Shown here one piece after another: positions 51,501 to 59,943 of a stretch of 64,000 nt of DNA (position 1 is the stretch's first letter; every line of letters starts with the position of its first letter). The notes under the pieces were generated by a model that saw only the letters and a list, made by a program, of their open reading frames with translations, was not told where the DNA came from and ran no database searches. This DNA comes from Amyelois transitella (lineage: Eukaryota; Arthropoda; Insecta; Lepidoptera; Pyralidae): positions 2,108,001 through 2,172,000 of the forward strand of contig NC_083529.1 of assembly GCF_032362555.1 (NCBI RefSeq). The letters run 5' to 3'. The position numbers and the translations under genes are program-made.

Positions 51501-54500
51501 CAATAAGGGTTGGGCTCGTCCTACAATGGTTGTGGTGATCAAACGGGAGTCCCTTTGTGTCTGTCCTGTCTTAAGCACACACAGCAGGCTTCTCTTCAGA
51601 TTAATTTTAAAATTAAAAAGCAGTGGACTGTAAAAATAACATAAAAACGTTAGTGTTTTCTTTTTCATTCCCGGTACCTATGTATGTTAGTACATTCTAA
51701 GGAGCCTGTGTGCATCAAAACCCTAGTTCAGCTAAAGGCAACAAGTGATGTTTTTTTCTTTTTAATTTGGAATATTTGTCTTTTAATTTATTCCTACAAA
51801 GAGGTGGAATTCAGAGTTTAAGTTCTCTATTCCATTGATTACATTATAACTAAACTGTCACTTATCCTAACATTTTATAACCATATAACTACTTAGGTAG
51901 GTATATATATAACTTTATGAAACTGATTTTTTTGTAAAAATAGGATGTCCGTAAAGCCATGATAGACCAAATCAAGGATCGCAAACTCGCTCGTGAGAAT
52001 TTAGCGAAGAAGATGAAGGAAGAAGACGATTACCAAGAGCAGCTGTTTGATCAGCTGAACCGACTCGTCGACCATAAGAAGTTGACAGACGCGCAGACGA
52101 GGAAGGAACATCAACGGGCGCTGGTGCAACAAATTGAATATAATAAGCTCTTGAAGGTAGGTTATTGCGTAGTATCCATGTGTAACGTATAAAGTTATGT
52201 GTGAGTTTTACTTTCATAAAAAAACGATTTCGATGAAATATAACCTGGAATAATATGTATTTTTTATCTCGAAATTCCCACGGGAAAAAAACGCCGGGGC
52301 GCAGCTAGTATTATTTAAGTATTCAAACATCTCAGTTAAGTTTAATGATAGTACCTAACGATTGCTTGGAGATTAATTCCATTAATTTGAATTTTATGGA
52401 AATCTCATTATTCTCATCATTACATCTTATGCCACAATATTATTTTATCATAACAATATCCATTTGAAATTGGGAAACCAAGTCCAATTTGAAATAAAAA
52501 AATAGTTGTATCGTGATTAATATCACCATGGGGTTTAATAAACTGCTACAAATTTTGATTGCCGGCAACACCTTTAACATTTGACATTGACTTTTGATTT
52601 ATGTGACATTGACAACATTATTTTCTGTCATTTTTATACAACTTTTGTTGATAAAAATATTTAGAAAATAAATAGCAACAAAGTGAAGAAATTTATATTT
52701 ATATAGAACATCTTCAATTCTATCTATTTTAAATCAGAAGTAAGTATTCGTAATCGTAAGGTGTACCTATACGTTTACTCAAGTTGTTCGTAGAATATTG
52801 TGAAATATTTAAGCTGGCACTCATGTCAGACAAAAAGCTGAAATACCAAAACGAGATAAAACAAAATATTATTCACCTATCTACCTCTATGTATATAATC
52901 TAAATTATGAAACTATATCTATATTCCTATTTTTTGTATTAGAATGTAAAGATAATAATTACTTGATACTGTGATATTATATTTTGATAATTTAATACTT
53001 TGGTAAGTACCTACAAAGGATAGGAACCTACTTTAATATAAAATTAAGATAAGTACAGTAACTAATACTTAATGAAAACAGTTCACTGTAACTTAGGAAA
53101 TATTACATTGCAACTTTTGTAAAGTAAATAAGAGAAGCTGTAAAAACTTCTTTAAAGAAAACATTTTTTTTGCAGGTCAATAACCCGGATATAATCAATA
53201 TGGCCGAGCGAAACGATGATAATTTTAATGATATAATGTTTGAGATAAATGTTCAACAAATACCTAGAGTAGTAAACAACATTGCTGAACCAAATGATGA
53301 CAATTTTAATGATTTGATGTTTCAAATAAATGATCAGCAAGAACACCGGGAGATCGCATCTTTATCCAATGATTCCAATTTAGGATCATCACTTACAAAT
53401 TATGGAATAGATCGAAATAATCCAGAGGAAAATCAACAGTATATCAGAGAAAATGAAGATCCACATGCAATTATCCAAGGTATAGGTGTTGATGCTATGT
53501 TTATAGATGAAAATGTAAGAGATGATAGTGGTTTAGCCAGTTCAATATCTAAAACAAAAGAGAGTGAATTTGTACCTCAAATAATAGAATTTGAAAAAGA
53601 AAAAACTGCAAATACTCAATCTCTGTTGAATGAAAGTGACATTGAAGATGTAGAAAATATCCTAATAGCAGAAGAAGCTACCTATGATGAAATACATAAT
53701 TTATCTGAAGAATTGCAAGATATGGGATTATCTACATTTGATTTGGCAATAGAAAGGGGGTTTCATGACCAAGCTAAGATTTATTATGATGATGTTATAT
53801 CAAAAGGTCAAAAATTAAGAACAAAATTTTTGAAATCTGAAGATGAAATAAATAAAGCATCAAGTGAAAAAACTGGTCAGAACAATGTAACTGAAACAGA
53901 TATTTCAGGTTTAGGAAATGGTTACTACAGCAAACAGTTTGTATATCAACAAATTTACATGTTACAGATGGATTTCAAAGAATACTTGAACTGTATTGAA
54001 AGTAATGATTATAAGAAATTATTGAAAAAACTCCAGTATAAAAATAATAGACTTAATGAAGTGGAAAAGAAAATTGAAAGGAATATTAACACAAAGAAAA
54101 AACGAAATGATGCAATGCTAAAAGAAGAGACAATAAACATGATAAGGAAATTTATAGAGCATTTGGATAGTTTTGAAAGTCAGTTCAAAGATTTTATCTT
54201 AAAACTAGCCAAGGATATGAATAGTATTCCTGAAGAGAGTGGATGTGGATCTGTGAATGAAATACAAAACAATGACAATGATGATAATGCTGAAGGCGCA
54301 GTTGGTTATTCATAACGTCTTTAAATTACAAATGAACAGGATACAAGTTATAAAGGAACAATTGCTTTAAAAAGGCAATTATAAATATTACCAAAATTCC
54401 AATCTGGTTATAACTTAAAATGTGCCTTTTTTAAAAAGGAATTTCATTGTAATAAATTAAGAGATTCATGTTTTTTTTATACCCATAAATATTATTTATA

Positions 54501-55977
54501 CAGTATACAAACTTTAGACATTATGTCAATACTAGCATATAAAGTTATTGCACATTATACAATTATAAATATTACCAAAATCAACCTGGTTATAACATAA
54601 AATGTGCCTTTTTAAAAGGAATTTAATTCTAATAATTTAAGAGACTCATGTTTTTATACCCATATATTATATATACAGTATACAAACTTTAGACATTATG
54701 TTAATACTAGCAGATAAGGTTTTTTACACATTACTTATATACATATACCTATACATTTTTTATTATTTACACAAATTGTGGATTTTTACAATTAACAGCT
54801 CCCCAAACTACTAACCAACAATGACAGACTGGATACTTTATAATGTATCACTAATCCAAGTGGAACAAGTAATACGATAACTTGCATGAATCAACTACAT
54901 AAGTGGATAAAATATTTATGAATTAATAACCAGCTATGTATAGAGAAAACAACAATTTTCGTAACTGGTTATGAAACATGGTTACAGAACGACAAGTAAA
55001 TTCCATTTTCGTAACTATTTATCAAACAAAAAAGAAAAACATTATTTATTTTTTATTTCCTCAAAGCAAACATGTTCGTATCTGGTTATCAAAGATCAGC
55101 TACGAAGGTGGTCGGTGTACAAGTCAGTATGAACTTTGACTGTATTATATGTTCTAAAAAGAAAAAAAAATTCCATCCATCAGCTAGATGCAATAATATG
55201 AGGAGACTAATTATTTTTGTTAATTTTTCACCTCGCGTCCCGCTTGCATGAAGAGTTATGAATGTAGAAATGTGTAACCTATGTCTGCCTCTTCCAGAAT
55301 TTGATAGCTATGTGTTTTTCGTAGGCGATTTGTGACAATGCAATATTTTTTCTAGAAACAAGGTTTTGCGTTGAATTAAGTAATTAAAAGTGGATTGTTT
55401 ATTTTCTAGGAGCGCGCTAGACAAGAGGAGTTGGACCAAATTAAGAAGTGCCAGCAGGCCACCGAGGATTACCAGAACGAAATAAAGAGAATGCTGAACC
55501 GGTTAGCGTATTATATTTTTAATGCTCACAATGTATTACTTATTTTTAACTATTGCATTGCATTAATATGTACCTACTTAGGTACTATTTAAAAAAAAAT
55601 ACAGTTATTAAACGGGCACGTACTTATAACGTACCTTTATTTTATCTCTATAATTTCGTATCATGTTACAATAGTCACCGAGCGACTAAAACAGCGGACT
55701 ACTGCTCCGTCTGTACGGACAGAATTTCTTCTACTAGTTGTTGTTTCATAACGCATTCAGCGATTTATCCGGCAAGGCGGGTTGACCACGCAAGCTCTCT
55801 TACTTTAGGTATATCTACCTACCTAATAACTTAGAACTACGATGAATAAATTTTATTTCCAGCCCATTCTTCAGTGATGAAGTGCATCCATTTATGAAGC
55901 AAATGGCTAAAGGGTTGACGTTGCCAAAGAAGTGTCCTTGCGGGAAGCCGAATTATTGTAAAGACTGCGATGAGTGA
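36537..55977 (+). CDS. Cfap53: Cilia- and flagella-associated protein 53 homologue (paralogue 2)
   Basis: Eleven exons in phase: 36537-36620, 38228-38379, 46490-46570, 47661-47825, 48468-48630, 49508-49688, 50496-50683, 51233-51397, 51944-52156, 55410-55501, 55863-55977; 532 residues (human CFAP53 is 514). After a Pro-rich N-terminus the chain is nearly continuous charged coiled coil, with LMDLLQFEEEENIRKF and EFDKMWYEVTMKE segments that match the order of the trichohyalin-plectin-homology region. The end has EVHPFMKQ plus CPCGKPNYCKDC, a four-Cys cluster I do not know from vertebrate CFAP53. The family binds inside axonemal doublet microtubules in cilia and sperm tails. Two other genes lie in introns 2 and 9. 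Exons 4 and 7 have decayed partial copies just downstream. AATAAA lies at 56230. Calling it the orthologue rather than the gene at 10951 is a guess from its intact frame and better motif match. Confidence 0.8.
36793..36890. mobile_element. Palindromic MITE, second copy
   Basis: Carries 'cgataaactgtcgctgtcc' facing 'agcgatagtttgtcgcgcg' and ends 'gcatcgcgcgtgccatat', like the copy at 29527-29656. Lies in intron 1 of the CFAP53 homologue. Confidence 0.6.
37569..37629. repeat. Perfect 27-bp inverted repeat, 7-base loop
   Basis: Left arm 'aagactcgaaggctacgttt..', right arm '..aaacgtagccttcgagtctt'. The right arm belongs to a diverged element A relic (37604-37665); the left arm is its inverted copy. 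Intron 1 of the CFAP53 homologue. Confidence 0.85.
37903..38090 (-). repeat. Dispersed repeat, reverse copy
   Basis: Begins 'ctagctgtcccgacaaacg' and ends 'gacacgagaattttatgta'. The same repeat occurs in the other orientation at 43935-44150. No coding capacity was seen. Confidence 0.6.
38400..40470. other. Intron sequence upstream of the nested desaturase
   Basis: Part of intron 2 of the CFAP53 homologue. Contains a minus-strand element A relic (38675-38840), a SINE B scrap (38860-38935) and AT-rich sequence. A GC-rich palindromic word 'agccggccggccgg' at ~40417 lies 60 bases before the desaturase start and may belong to its promoter. Confidence 0.5.
40485..41483 (+). CDS. Acyl-CoA desaturase, intronless, nested in a CFAP53 intron
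   Basis: 332 residues from the ATG at 40485; the frame is open four codons further upstream but has no ATG there. It is an integral ER membrane fatty-acyl-CoA desaturase of the insect delta-9/delta-11 family, introducing a double bond with a di-iron centre. The three histidine boxes are intact: HRLWCH (65-70), HRVHH (102-106) and HNYHH (243-247), plus His214 in NSIGH, which is also an iron ligand in this family. Four hydrophobic segments lie near 26-62, 78-96, 163-183 and 196-212. The four-residue signature used to sort moth desaturases reads RAVE (226-229). Most lepidopteran desaturase genes have introns, so this may be a functional retrocopy. AATAAA at 41586. Substrate and regiospecificity cannot be read from sequence. 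Confidence 0.93.
   Translation: MESHSEEAVPFKHKLVKHNVIKFGYMHLAALYGVYLCFTSAKWQTLLWAFLLLEFAKIGITAGAHRLWCHRSYKAKLPLEIILLIFNSIAYMNTATYWVRDHRVHHKFADTDADPHNVNRGFWFSQIGWLFVRKHPDVVEKGKTVFMDDIHKNPLLRFQKKYAFFVIGLWAYVIPTVVPMYFWGESLNNSWHICTMLRHVLTINQIFLVNSIGHSWGNKPYDKNIRAVENIAVSLMSTGECFHNYHHVFPFDYKASELGMTKFNAATMFINFFAWLGWAYDLKTIPDELIIARSKRTGDGRNLWGWGDVDQTEEETKGVKYLYTKDAKKIDD
41600..43540. other. Intron 2 continued, repeats only
   Basis: Holds an element A fragment (42145-42285, plus), a LINE scrap (42775-42860, minus) and SINE B/element A debris around 43136-43300. No exon seen. Confidence 0.5.
43553..43802 (-). mobile_element. Element A with 10-bp target duplication
   Basis: A nearly complete minus-strand copy flanked by GAGTTCCCTC at 43543-43552 and 43803-43812. 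A small deletion removes part of the 'gtgacagg' segment. Confidence 0.85.
43935..44150 (+). repeat. Dispersed repeat
   Basis: From 'atcttatatataaaattct' to 'gccgggacagctagtta'; the complement of the repeat at 37903-38090. Followed by a SINE B fragment (44155-44310). Confidence 0.6.
45786..46145 (+). mobile_element. tRNA-derived SINE, family B, longest copy
   Basis: The head 'gcgtgggtggtcaagtcgg' and B box GGTTCGAATCCC are tRNA-like. The body contains 'tgctcttacggtgaaggga', 'ggttgcggaggtcagacgg' and 'gtggtgaggatgcaaccgg'. All family B fragments of the window match parts of this copy. The anticodon stem is degenerate, so it is not a tRNA gene. Confidence 0.75.
46325..46424 (+). mobile_element. 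Element A 3' fragment
   Basis: The last 100 bases of the element with an ATGT tail, ending 65 bases before exon 3 of the CFAP53 homologue. Confidence 0.7.
46585..46846 (-). mobile_element. Element A, full length, 14 bases after a splice donor
   Basis: Flanked by the 12-bp duplication ATGAATAGATAA (46573-46584 and 46847-46858). The first duplicate begins two bases after the start of intron 3 of the CFAP53 homologue, so insertion left the GTATGA donor intact. Confidence 0.9.
47885..47962 (+). pseudogene. Decayed copy of the 3' end of exon 4 of the CFAP53 homologue
   Basis: Compared with 47761-47840: 'atttattgctggaaaagaa' for 'tatttgctggagaagagg', then 'gagaattacaagaatacgcc' for 'gagaagtataaggacacacc', then 'tctgttagtaattctggc' for 'gctgtaagtattgctggc'. 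The copy includes the splice donor (now GTTAGT at 47950) and lies 124 bases downstream of the original. Not expected to be spliced in. Confidence 0.75.
48676..48733. repeat. 22-bp inverted repeat, one mismatch, 14-base loop
   Basis: Left arm 'gatttgatcaaagtacattc', right arm '..atgaatgtaccttgatcaaatc' read in parts. Lies 45 bases into intron 5 of the CFAP53 homologue. Confidence 0.85.
48890..49310 (+). mobile_element. 3' end of a second LINE type
   Basis: Encodes a short frame reading TYGKSFSVLAARLWNKLP, then an SSSNSFKNKLNKFFLES-type end. The motif 'SFSV..ARLWN.LP' followed by 'FK..L' is common at the C-terminus of non-LTR retrotransposon proteins. The 3' tail is CTTA/ACTT repeats, unlike the ATGT tail of the other LINE. 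An element A scrap follows (49310-49365). Confidence 0.6.
49722..49962 (-). mobile_element. Element A, diverged
   Basis: Minus-strand copy in intron 6 of the CFAP53 homologue, from a CATACA tail to 'gtggtcctattcttttttt'. It lacks the terminal 'ccgggaaccacacggc' part. Confidence 0.8.
50852..50943 (+). pseudogene. Decayed partial copy of exon 7 of the CFAP53 homologue
   Basis: Reads MIERQRAVAQRETDEKLIGD then TWDGYEER, against MIEERQQIVAQREADAKLIG.. TWDS in exon 7 (50549-50683). A central block (SLAGQGLADELAKIEL) is deleted, and the segment ends in GAG/GTCGTT where the real exon ends GAG/GTTGGT. It lies 257 bases downstream of the true donor. No acceptor directly precedes it. Confidence 0.8.
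52575..52739 (+). promoter_or_regulatory. Promoter and 5' UTR exon of the nested 371-residue protein gene
   Basis: 52575-52632 holds five TGACA/TGTCA words (TTTGACATTGAC, GTGACATTGACA, CTGTCA). The following leader ends at a GTAAGT donor at 52740. A polypyrimidine tract and TTTTTTTTGCAG acceptor end at 53175, 24 bases before the ATG at 53200. A 5' UTR intron of ~436 bases is therefore likely, but not shown by transcripts. Confidence 0.5.
53200..54315 (+). CDS. Unrecognised 371-residue protein nested in a CFAP53 intron
   Basis: A single coding exon inside intron 9 of the CFAP53 homologue, same strand. The frame is open upstream through the presumed acceptor, so the first ATG after it (53200) is taken as start. 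Residues 2-20 and 29-47 are two copies of a 27-residue unit (AERNDDNFNDIMFEI / AEPNDDNFNDLMFQI). The middle is acidic and the second half (~200-355) is Lys/Glu-rich helix with probable coiled coil. The C-terminus is Asn/Asp-rich (NDNDDNAEG). No signal peptide, membrane segment or catalytic motif. I do not recognise the family; a scaffold-type intracellular protein is the only inference. The coding sequence is much more AT-rich than the host gene's exons. Polyadenylation word AATAAA at 54451. Confidence 0.75.
   Translation: MAERNDDNFNDIMFEINVQQIPRVVNNIAEPNDDNFNDLMFQINDQQEHREIASLSNDSNLGSSLTNYGIDRNNPEENQQYIRENEDPHAIIQGIGVDAMFIDENVRDDSGLASSISKTKESEFVPQIIEFEKEKTANTQSLLNESDIEDVENILIAEEATYDEIHNLSEELQDMGLSTFDLAIERGFHDQAKIYYDDVISKGQKLRTKFLKSEDEINKASSEKTGQNNVTETDISGLGNGYYSKQFVYQQIYMLQMDFKEYLNCIESNDYKKLLKKLQYKNNRLNEVEKKIERNINTKKKRNDAMLKEETINMIRKFIEHLDSFESQFKDFILKLAKDMNSIPEESGCGSVNEIQNNDNDDNAEGAVGYS
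54377..54741 (+). repeat. Tandem duplication, 184-bp period, in the 3' region of the nested gene
   Basis: Units start 'aattataaatattaccaaaa' at 54377 and 54561. The first carries AATAAA (54451); in the second this became AATAAT, so only the first copy keeps a canonical polyadenylation word. Confidence 0.8.
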
Positions 55978-56954
55978 TGTGTTTTCTGTATTTTAATCAA
56001 TTGTTTCTATTGAATTCTTATTATTGTTGCATAAAGTATTTGCTTTGCTGCGATTTTCTCTCTTTCTCTTTTACCACTCCAAGTAACCTTATAGCTAGAA
56101 AGAGAAAGAAGATAAGGCTAGGTACAGGTAATACTTTCAAAATATTGCGAATATAGTGGAAGGCATTGGCACCGTTGGGTTTTAGTAGATTCGTATTTAC
56201 TAGGTTCTTTTCTTCGAAGCAATTCTGCAAATAAAAAGTACCTATCGCTATCATCTACATTCATTCCTCCACGTGCAAGCTCGCCAGGACCAATCCTGAC
56301 TACTCATCTTCTTCCTCCTGGCCTGAGTCTCGGTTGCATCCGCAATACTTTGGAGAGAAGCTGGGCTATGCGTTTGACCACGGATCCTGAATTGTGTAAG
56401 TCACGAAGCGGCCGCCATCTGACCTCTTCAATCTTTACTGGTAAACCTAACCCGTATTGGATCGATCTGGTTACACATTAAGTTGCCTACACAGATACAT
56501 TAGGTTACACATAGTCATTAAGTAAGAGGTTAGTAAGCAATGGTTAGTACCCATTAAGACTACTGTAAGTACATAACGTTCTGTCTCTCTGCGCATCAAG
56601 CATTTTAACCGAGCATAGGCACCGATATGACCATCTACGCTCCTCAACGTCAACTTTTTAAATTAATGTTTTTAAATCTGTGTTTTAGACTTTATAAAAA
56701 AAACTGCCATGCGAGATGCATGGTCTTAGTATGAATTGAGCCTTACTCGTAACAATTATTACCTCTAAGTTATTACCCGTTGAACTTGACCCGCTGGACC
56801 TAAATAAGAGTGACATTGCAATGAGTACACAAAGCAAGGAAGGTCGCGACGGGTCGGAAGTACTGCGTTTTGTGTGAGTGTTTGCTTATCTGTCTCTCCT
56901 AAATTGGTTTTCATGCAGGTAAAGGTAATGTTGTTAATTGAATACCTACTTGTA

Positions 56955-57178
56955 ATCACGTTTATATCACTTGCGGGGTAGACAGATCCAGCAGTCTAAT
57001 ACTGAAAGGCCGCATTCAGCTGTTTGGCATAGTGATAGAATAGTGACAGGATGCTTGCCCATCGTCTAAAAAGAATTATCCCAAGCCTATCCCTTATTCA
57101 CCATTTATGACATCCGTGGGAAAGATATGGAGGGGTCCTGTTCTTTTTTTCTATTGATGCCGGGAATCACACAGCTTA
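56955..57178 (-). mobile_element. Element A, diverged
   Basis: Minus-strand copy from 'atcacgtttatatcacttg' to 'gccgggaatcacacagc', with deletions. Lies between the CFAP53 homologue and the MBF2-domain gene. The SINE B piece at 56300-56490 is nearby. Confidence 0.7.
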
Positions 57179-57604
57179 CTGTTGCAAAAAATAAAATATA
57201 CCTAGGTACACCTACTTACATAAAATTGTACCATTTTTAAAAATAAAATTTAAATTCCAGTGGATAAAAAAAATGCATGGGGTCATCTTTCATTTCACTA
57301 GATAATCTCTTCCCACAAGTTCATCTTTCCGAAATCTACCTTTTTTGTCTTTAACTACTTACCCGGCACTACCATCTTTTCTACCTAAGTATATCATTAC
57401 TATATTCACTAAGTAAATGACGTAAAAAATCATTGACAATGAATTTCAACGGACAAGATGTAGATATGGTCTAATTTTAATGCGCGGCGCGTGCTCGCGA
57501 TCTCATCGTTGACGGTAATATGTTAAATAGACGTGCGATATCGTTGTACAGACAAACACAAATAGTACAAAGAATTATTAAAAACGATTTTAAAAAAAAG
57601 GAAG

Positions 57605-57754
57605 ATGTCTCTTAACTTGAACAGACAAGCACAGAAGTGCGCCAATGAACTCAATACTGGATGCAGTTTAAAATACAAAGGAAATTGCGGTAATACGGAC
57701 TACAGGCATCGAAGATCATCGACTGATGGCGCAACTGAAGAAATACGCACATAA
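57605..57754 (+). CDS. Possible small ORF, 49 codons
   Basis: ATG in a fair context (GGAAGATGT) opens a 49-codon frame with three Cys (MSLNLNRQAQKCANELNTGC, then a basic patch HRRSS). It could be a chance ORF or an exon of an unseen transcript. No neighbour supports it. Confidence 0.2.
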   Translation: MSLNLNRQAQKCANELNTGCSLKYKGNCGNTDYRHRRSSTDGATEEIRT

Positions 57755-58118
57755 AAAGGCAAAGACACAAATGTTTCAGAAAACAAGGTTCGTACCTACA
57801 TACGAACTTAAATAAATAGAACTACTACACATACTTAAATAACTAGGCTACAACAAGAATATGAAGGTTTCTACCAAAAATAGTTTTGTTCAGATACAAA
57901 GGATTCAACCCAATTAATAATCTCGAAAATCGCTCTAGGTAGGAATCACTAACTCATAGATGATTAAAATTTGGTGTGGAAAAAAATCCTATAAACACTT
58001 TCGCTTCTGACTGTACCACATCAAAGTTTCCCTGTAGGAAGGCTTTGATGTAAACAATAAAAAAATTAAAACCGCACTGACTCATATCATAGTTACAATT
58101 TTCCTCAATATCAAGAGC

Positions 58119-58160
58119 TTTAAATACTACAGCTTTGTGATTTCGCAACATTCAACAGTT
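58119..58160 (+). promoter_or_regulatory. Core promoter of the MBF2-domain gene
   Basis: A TATA-like word TTTAAATA (58119-58126) lies about 30 bases before TTCAACAGTT (58151-58160), which resembles an insect initiator. The start codon follows at 58171, giving a very short leader. This fits a strongly expressed secreted-protein gene. Confidence 0.45.
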
Positions 58161-58170
58161 GCCATTCAAC

Positions 58171-59943
58171 ATGTACATACTACTAGTGTTTCTAGCTTTG
58201 ACTTCGGTCAGAGCTCACGATATAAACATCGGATCCAGTCCAGGAGGGAAGAAAGTCTTCGATGAGCATTTTCAAGCGAGTCCTGCCGTTTGGAGACAAG
58301 CGCAAAACGTTACTATCAATACAACCGATGATGAAATTATTAGCTACATAAAAGTTACAGACTTAAGGGAAGAAAAGGACGGAGACGCGAAAATAGTAGA
58401 CGGAGGACAGGGACAGAAAAAAGTGACTATAGAATTAAAGAGCCCTACTGTTCTTCGGGGATATGATTTCCATGTGGAAGTGTATGCTGTAGAGAACAAA
58501 GAATTTCAGACAAACCCACTGAATAAGAATGGACCAGTACATGCTGATGAGTTTAAAACGAATACTGGCGATTTAAAGTCTCCTAATACTGGAAGCAAAG
58601 TTACAACAGCGAATTTAGACATGACAACAAAATTGCCTGCAGCGCCAAAACCTCAAAGTTTACCATCAATTACTGAAGTTAATGCACAAGGCAACACTAG
58701 AGCGACTCGTGACGCAGGAATCAAGAAACAAGAAGAAAATAAACCTAAAATAGATGCGCCATCCGTGATTGGACTTCAGAGTAAAGATACAACTACCGTA
58801 AAATTAGGTAAGAATAGTAACATACCGGTTACTGTCAGTACTAGGTTATTTACTCAAGATTTTGAAGATGAAGAAAACACGACTAAGTCTGTTTTGAAAA
58901 CACCAAGTAACAATAGAACAACTCGTGACGCAGAAGTAAAGAAGCAAGAAGAAAACAAACCTAAAATAAATGCACCTTCCGTGATCGGACATCCAACCAA
59001 AGATGCAACAACCGCGAAATTAGATAAGTATAGCAACACACCGGTTACTGTTAGTAGCAGCCTATTTACTGAAGATTCGGAAGAGGACGATAAGACAAGG
59101 AAAACTCTTTTAAAAACAGACACTCATAATGACGAAACTAGACATGTTCGAGATACCCAAGATATTGGTACAACACCCAAGGATCTACCAAAAAGTGGAA
59201 GCTTTGATAGTAAAACAATTACCACAACTTTCAAAACACCAAGTTCCAACTACGCTAATAAGAATAGTCCGACTATTGGTCAACCTGCTTTAATAACTAA
59301 CGATAGAGATGCAAGAGCGACACCTAAAGAGGATGAAAAATCAAATCCTACTTTGGTACCAAGCCAACATAACCCAACTGTCTACACTCCAAATTTTGAA
59401 GGAAATTTCCCAACCCTTCTTAAAGACGCTGAAACTAATAAAAAAGATGAATCCTCAAATAATAAGAATACTAACGATCAAAAGAGAAATGCGCGAGAAA
59501 CACATGACGAAACCAAAGGAATAGAAACTCCAAAAATGCTAGCTAATGATTTTAAAAACGCTGCAAATGTGACAAAAGATGAGGAAAGGAAGCCTCGTGG
59601 TGTTGAAGAACGACCTAAAATTACTCCTAATTTTGAGGATGACAAAGGAGTTTCAACTACTTCTAAATCTTTTGATACTAAAACAGCTGAAAATGATTCA
59701 GAAAAGGATAATGATAAACAACACGCTCTTAATCCTTCAGTTTTAACTAAAGGCCAGAATTTCCCTGTTCCGTACCCCTATGAAACTACACCTAAATTGA
59801 CGACTACCACCAAATCACCACATAAAAGAGATACGGAAACTTCAGAGCAAACAAAATCTGATAAAACAAGTTTTAACCCTAAATCAATTAGTGGTAAGAC
59901 AACACAAAATGGTCAGAAGTCACCAGTAGTGTCTTTGCAATAA
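58171..59943 (+). CDS. Secreted MBF2-domain protein with long repetitive tail and RxxR sites
   Basis: 590 residues in a single exon. The ATG at 58171 is chosen because it starts a clear signal peptide (MYILLVFLALTSVRA, cleavage likely before His16). Residues ~27-107 match the MBF2 pattern of insects: DDEIISYIKVTD, then GGQGQKKVTIELKS, then RGYDFHVEVY. Typical MBF2 proteins end soon after; here ~480 more residues follow, rich in Thr, Lys, Asn, Asp, Ser and Pro. Two 72-residue repeats start at 177 and 249 (KKQEENKPKI, then APSVIG). RxxR occurs at 177-180, 249-252, 324-327, 379-382, 439-442 and 473-476, and KR at 552-553, usually followed by an acidic residue. MBF2 proteins were first described as transcription factor partners in silkworm, but most family members are secreted with unknown role. 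AATAAA at 60015. Confidence 0.85.
   Translation: MYILLVFLALTSVRAHDINIGSSPGGKKVFDEHFQASPAVWRQAQNVTINTTDDEIISYIKVTDLREEKDGDAKIVDGGQGQKKVTIELKSPTVLRGYDFHVEVYAVENKEFQTNPLNKNGPVHADEFKTNTGDLKSPNTGSKVTTANLDMTTKLPAAPKPQSLPSITEVNAQGNTRATRDAGIKKQEENKPKIDAPSVIGLQSKDTTTVKLGKNSNIPVTVSTRLFTQDFEDEENTTKSVLKTPSNNRTTRDAEVKKQEENKPKINAPSVIGHPTKDATTAKLDKYSNTPVTVSSSLFTEDSEEDDKTRKTLLKTDTHNDETRHVRDTQDIGTTPKDLPKSGSFDSKTITTTFKTPSSNYANKNSPTIGQPALITNDRDARATPKEDEKSNPTLVPSQHNPTVYTPNFEGNFPTLLKDAETNKKDESSNNKNTNDQKRNARETHDETKGIETPKMLANDFKNAANVTKDEERKPRGVEERPKITPNFEDDKGVSTTSKSFDTKTAENDSEKDNDKQHALNPSVLTKGQNFPVPYPYETTPKLTTTTKSPHKRDTETSEQTKSDKTSFNPKSISGKTTQNGQKSPVVSLQ

Noticed and set aside
58159-58170. MBF2-domain protein start upstream of 58171
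   Set aside because: The upstream codon is TTG; the ATG at 58171 directly begins the signal peptide.
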